From positions 1 through 18,754 of the forward strand of contig JAEWPN010000100.1 in NCBI GenBank assembly GCA_023399455.1: a stretch of 18,754 nucleotides of DNA, given 5' to 3'. Source of the DNA: Bacillota bacterium. GTDB taxonomy: Bacteria; Bacillota; Clostridia; Lachnospirales; Lachnospiraceae. Under the pieces are notes generated by a model. That model saw nothing but the letters and a program-made list of their open reading frames with translations, had not been told where the DNA came from and searched no databases. The position numbers and the translations under genes are program-made. Below, one piece after another: positions 15,422 to 18,754 of the stretch (its first letter is position 1; every line of letters starts with the position of its first letter).

Positions 15422-16885
15422 ATGGGTTCACAAGTGAAGAAAAATTATATATACAATGTAATATACAGGCTTTCCATCTGCATTCTGCCGTTGGTTGTCA
15501 CGCCTTATGTGGCACGTGTGCTGGGAGCGGAGCAGGTGGGGCTTTATGCCTTTTCCAGTACGGTGGCCTGCTATTTTATTATGTTCGGCAAGCTGGGGCT
15601 GGATAATTATGGAAACCGGAGTATCGCATCCTGCAGGGATGATATAGAGAAGAGAAGCAGAGTGTTTTGGGGAATCTATACCATGCAGGTGTTTACCTCC
15701 ATTATTTCCATTCTCATTTTTCTCCTTCTCATCGTGACTGTTTTTAAAGCGGATAGTGTTGTGTACTGGATGCAGCTTATGTATGTGGGCTCCATACTCT
15801 TTGACGTCAGCTGGTTCTTTTACGGCATGGAGCGGTTTCGTATTACGATGATTCGGAGTTTGATTTCCAGAACGCTCATTATTGCAGGTGTTTTTATATT
15901 CGTGCATTCGGAAAAGGATTTGTGGGTCTATACCTGCGTGATGAGTGCCTGCTTTTTGCTGGAGCAGATCCAGCTCGTTCCGTTTTTATTCCGGCAGATA
16001 AAATGGGTGCGCCTGAAGAAGGAGGATATCGTCTGCCATATCGTGCCGAACTTAAAGCTGTTCGTCCCCTTATTAGCCCTTAGCAGCTACCATTGGATGG
16101 ACAAAATCATGCTGGGTGTTATGACGAAAAGTACGGCCATCGTAGCGTTTTATACTTATGCAGAGAATATCATCAATCTGCCGAAGGGGATAATGTCCGC
16201 GCTGGATACTGTGATGCTTCCGAGAATTTCCAATCTGGTGGCGAACGAGCGGATCGAGGAGGGCCTACGGAAGATGAGGAATGCCATCCGGTTTAACAGC
16301 TTCGTGAGCTGTGCGCTGTGCTTCGGAATCGCCGGAGTCTCCCCGGTATTCATTCCGTGGTTTTTCGGAGAAGAGTATGTGCCGGCAATCGTGCTGACGA
16401 TGGAGCTTGCGATGGTCATGATACCGATGAGTCTGGCCGAGATGGTGCAGACCCAATATTTGATTCCGTTCAAGCGGGAAAATATTTATATCCGTTCGGT
16501 AACGCTGGGAGCGGTTACAGATATCGTTCTCAACCTGCTGCTGATTCCGCCTTACGGCGCTTCCGGCGCGGTGATTGGAACCTTATGTGCGGAGATATTG
16601 GTCTGTGTTTACCAGATGCACTATATTAAGGATGTCTATCGGCTCAGCCAGCTCATTAAGATGCTTTTGCCATTTATGGTCTGCGGAGGAGCCGAGTTTG
16701 CGGTGACTTATTCCATGTGCGGATTGAATATAAATCCGTTTTTGCTGCTTCCCATGCAGATTCTTGCGGGAGGTGCGGTATATCTGCTCGGCTGCGGAAT
16801 CTACGTGATATTTATAAGCAGGGAGTACCGGAATGTGAGGGATATTATTAAAGGAGGGGATGCGGAAGGTGATAGTCGATACTAA
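15422..16885 (+). CDS. Wzx-type polysaccharide flippase
   Basis: A 487-aa integral membrane protein with about 12-14 helices of the MOP superfamily polysaccharide transport branch. The N-terminus (QVKKNYIYNVIYRLSICILPLVVTPYVARVLGAEQVGLYAFSSTVACYFIMFGKLGLDNYGNRSIA) is the classic start of lipid-linked oligosaccharide flippases. SWFFYGMERF, DKIMLGVMT and INLPKGIMSALDTVMLPRISNL are family landmarks. It is distinct from PelG in the same operon, so the locus encodes two MOP-family exporters. Its likely cargo is a polyprenyl-linked sugar made by the downstream glycosyltransferases. ATG 15422 with AAAGGA about 8 nt upstream is preferred over ATG 15413. Confidence 0.88.
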   Translation: MGSQVKKNYIYNVIYRLSICILPLVVTPYVARVLGAEQVGLYAFSSTVACYFIMFGKLGLDNYGNRSIASCRDDIEKRSRVFWGIYTMQVFTSIISILIFLLLIVTVFKADSVVYWMQLMYVGSILFDVSWFFYGMERFRITMIRSLISRTLIIAGVFIFVHSEKDLWVYTCVMSACFLLEQIQLVPFLFRQIKWVRLKKEDIVCHIVPNLKLFVPLLALSSYHWMDKIMLGVMTKSTAIVAFYTYAENIINLPKGIMSALDTVMLPRISNLVANERIEEGLRKMRNAIRFNSFVSCALCFGIAGVSPVFIPWFFGEEYVPAIVLTMELAMVMIPMSLAEMVQTQYLIPFKRENIYIRSVTLGAVTDIVLNLLLIPPYGASGAVIGTLCAEILVCVYQMHYIKDVYRLSQLIKMLLPFMVCGGAEFAVTYSMCGLNINPFLLLPMQILAGGAVYLLGCGIYVIFISREYRNVRDIIKGGDAEGDSRY

Positions 16886-18754
16886 TGCCTATATATTGTC
16901 TATGATACTCGTTTTGCTAAGCTGTGCGGTCAGAGATTTTCTGATTCCGCTTTTCGTATGGAGAAATCATCTTAAGAACAAAAGCTATGCATACCGTTTC
17001 TGGTTCTGTGTGATTACGCAGGCCAGCCTTCAGATTAATCTCGTACTTCTTCTTGGCTTTTTGGATATATGCAACAGGGGAACGGTAATCGGCTGCAATA
17101 TTGTCATTTATCTTCTGATTCTCTGGAACTTTTCCGACAAAAAGTTCTTCCGACGCATTAAGGAATGGTCTGACTCTTTCTGGGAGGCATATAAAAATAA
17201 CAGACTGCTCATCTACCTTCTGCATGAGATCGCAGGATGGTGGAAGAAACTTATAAGAATGATAGGCGGCTGGATGGTTTGGCGCTATATGCTGAGGCAC
17301 TGGCTGGAAACTCTTCTTATGGCAGGATTGATCGTATATAATATATGGTTCCTGACGCACAATGTTATGCTTTATCATTGCTATCAATTCTCCGATATAC
17401 CGGTACATCAGTCTTGGATTTACGAGCTGGAGCAGGGGAACTTGTTTTCTGATGGAATATATCCTTTCGGAATGCATGCCATGACATACATCATACGCGT
17501 GCTGTTTGGACTGAATCTGCGCGAAATACTGCTCTATGCAGGAGCCTACCAGACGGTTCTGCTCTTCGTCGGGCTGTTTCTTCTGGCGAAAGAAATCTTC
17601 CATGGGAAATACACGCCGGTTACGGTAGTTGTGATTATCAGCTTTATGCTGAATCAAGGCCGTTATGCTGCTTCTCTTCCGCAGGAGGCGGGGATGTATG
17701 CGGTAGTAGGGATCGCTTATTTCATGATCAGGTATTTACACGAGGATAGGAAGAAGTTCGTAATTGAAGGGGATTCCCGCCTTCGCAGAATATTCCGTGC
17801 AGGTTCCTATATTAATCGAAGGTATATCCGGTCGGAGGAGATTCTCCTAATGCTCTGCGTAGGTTTGGTCATCGCATACCATTTTTACACGGCGATTGCG
17901 GCGATTTTTCTCGTGGCGGCGATAGGCATCGGCTATATTCCCAGGATATTTAAAAAGCAATATTTTATTCCCTTATTATTTTGCGGCATTATGGGGGCGT
18001 TCATCGCGGTTCTTCCCATGGGAGCTTGTCTGGCGAAGGGAATCCCGTTTCAGGAATCCATGGCCTGGGCTACCAGTGTTATGACCGGAGAGGAATGGGT
18101 GGGAAGCGACCCTGATTACCAGTCGGAGCTGGCGGAAGCATTGGATAGGGATGACATAGGCGGTTCCCTGGATACTGATGAGGAGGCGGAGGAGGAAACA
18201 GAAAAGGTCAGGGTAGATTATTCTGTCATGACACCGGTAGAAATTCTCCGGTTTTATTTCAATGCGCTGATCAACTTCGGTATTCTTGCAATGTTCGGGT
18301 ATGATGCGATTCGGCTTATGTTTATTTGTATGCTCCTTGGTGCTGTCTGTGGGGTACTCTTAATGCTGTATGGCAGGACGAGATGTTATGGGCACGATTA
18401 TATGGCGATGATCATTAACATGATTATCCTCTGTACATTGGGAGCGGCACAGCAGTTAGGGCTGATGGAACTGATTGCGGCGGCGAGAGCCTCTACCTTT
18501 GCCGAGCCCTTCATCGGCTTCATCTATATGCTGCCTGTGGATTTTGCATTCCGTGTTTTGGGGGGGGGGAAGAATAAGTATTACCGGGCTGTTTTAAATG
18601 CGCTTTCGGCCGCAGTCTGTATAGGAACGGCTTATATGATCGTTACCTTGGGCTGGTACCATTCCTTCTTCGATGTCAATCAGGCGTATTATAACGAGTC
18701 GGAATATCTGCTTAGGAACATAAAGAAGTCCTATGAAAAGAATACCTTTACCAT
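16860..18754 (+). CDS. Large polytopic GT-C-like membrane protein (3' end beyond window)
   Basis: An open frame of at least 631 codons runs off the right edge. It has roughly 11 or more hydrophobic helices. The segment SDIPVHQSWIYELEQGNLFSDGIYPFGMHAMTYIIRVLFGLNLREI resembles the first large extracytoplasmic loop of GT-C lipid-sugar-dependent transferases or polymerases, in which D and H residues come before a YPxGxH motif. A long acidic loop (about residues 416-460, rich in D and E) follows. Family is inferred from topology. A run of ten G (18560-18569) lies in frame at residues 567-570 and reads LGGG. The start is uncertain: ATG 16860 overlaps the flippase end and lies only 2 nt from AGGAGG (16852-16857), whereas GTG 16869 has an 11-nt spacing. 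Confidence 0.7.
   Translation, partial: MRKVIVDTNAYILSMILVLLSCAVRDFLIPLFVWRNHLKNKSYAYRFWFCVITQASLQINLVLLLGFLDICNRGTVIGCNIVIYLLILWNFSDKKFFRRIKEWSDSFWEAYKNNRLLIYLLHEIAGWWKKLIRMIGGWMVWRYMLRHWLETLLMAGLIVYNIWFLTHNVMLYHCYQFSDIPVHQSWIYELEQGNLFSDGIYPFGMHAMTYIIRVLFGLNLREILLYAGAYQTVLLFVGLFLLAKEIFHGKYTPVTVVVIISFMLNQGRYAASLPQEAGMYAVVGIAYFMIRYLHEDRKKFVIEGDSRLRRIFRAGSYINRRYIRSEEILLMLCVGLVIAYHFYTAIAAIFLVAAIGIGYIPRIFKKQYFIPLLFCGIMGAFIAVLPMGACLAKGIPFQESMAWATSVMTGEEWVGSDPDYQSELAEALDRDDIGGSLDTDEEAEEETEKVRVDYSVMTPVEILRFYFNALINFGILAMFGYDAIRLMFICMLLGAVCGVLLMLYGRTRCYGHDYMAMIINMIILCTLGAAQQLGLMELIAAARASTFAEPFIGFIYMLPVDFAFRVLGGGKNKYYRAVLNALSAAVCIGTAYMIVTLGWYHSFFDVNQAYYNESEYLLRNIKKSYEKNTFT
18560..18569 (+). repeat. G10 homopolymer inside the GT-C-like gene
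   Basis: Ten G in a row encode the end of a Leu codon plus three Gly. The frame upstream and downstream remains the same long hydrophobic one. Eleven G gives TAA three codons after the tract, and nine G gives TAA about ten codons after it. This is the longest homopolymer in any coding region of the window. Confidence 0.8.

Noticed and set aside
16917..17657. 246-aa minus-strand ORF
   Set aside because: It is antisense to the GT-C-like gene, whose plus-strand frame is long, hydrophobic and continuous to the window edge.

Overview
The window looks like chromosomal DNA from a low-to-mid GC Gram-positive anaerobe of the Clostridia, most likely Lachnospiraceae or close kin. The grounds are strong AGGAGG-type ribosome binding sites, ATGA stop/start overlaps, AT-rich intergenic DNA, and a Gram-positive style Pel exopolysaccharide gene order. 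No rRNA, tRNA or CRISPR was seen, and the species cannot be named from sequence alone.

Left flank (1-1631). Bases 1-357 are AT-rich and hold no convincing gene. They contain a sigma70-type promoter (92-120), a dyad-rich stretch and a very strong intrinsic terminator (258-295), which together look like a free-standing small RNA of about 170 nt. Next is a 277-bp MITE-like element (358-634) with terminal inverted repeats, flanking TA dinucleotides and two internal hairpins. A minus-strand gene for a 183-aa coiled-coil protein follows (664-1215). Its promoter (1442-1470) is separated from its start codon by a second small inverted-repeat element (1249-1409). The divergent control region of the large operon lies between about 1465 and 1631.

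Operon (1632 to past 18754). Eleven intact genes and one gene cut by the window edge all run on the plus strand, with overlaps or gaps of at most about 55 nt and no internal terminator seen. The first five match the Gram-positive Pel system: PelD (with an N-terminal SDR-fold domain), PelE, a PelA-like membrane-anchored protein, PelF and PelG. PelD keeps an RxxD c-di-GMP I-site but has lost GGDEF catalysis, so synthesis is probably gated by c-di-GMP.

The operon then continues with genes a minimal Pel locus does not need: a DUF2304-like small membrane protein, a GT4 glycosyltransferase, a DPM1-like GT2, a DUF4874/DUF4832-like protein, an unusual GT2 fused to about 11 BspA-type leucine-rich repeats, a Wzx-type flippase, and a large GT-C-like polytopic membrane protein. 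My inference is that a c-di-GMP-controlled Pel-like polymer is made together with a lipid-linked decoration or second glycan: the DPM1-like GT2 charges polyprenyl phosphate, a flippase moves it, and a GT-C enzyme uses it outside. The last gene carries an in-frame G10 tract and the GT4 gene a T9 tract, so part of this chemistry may be phase-variable.
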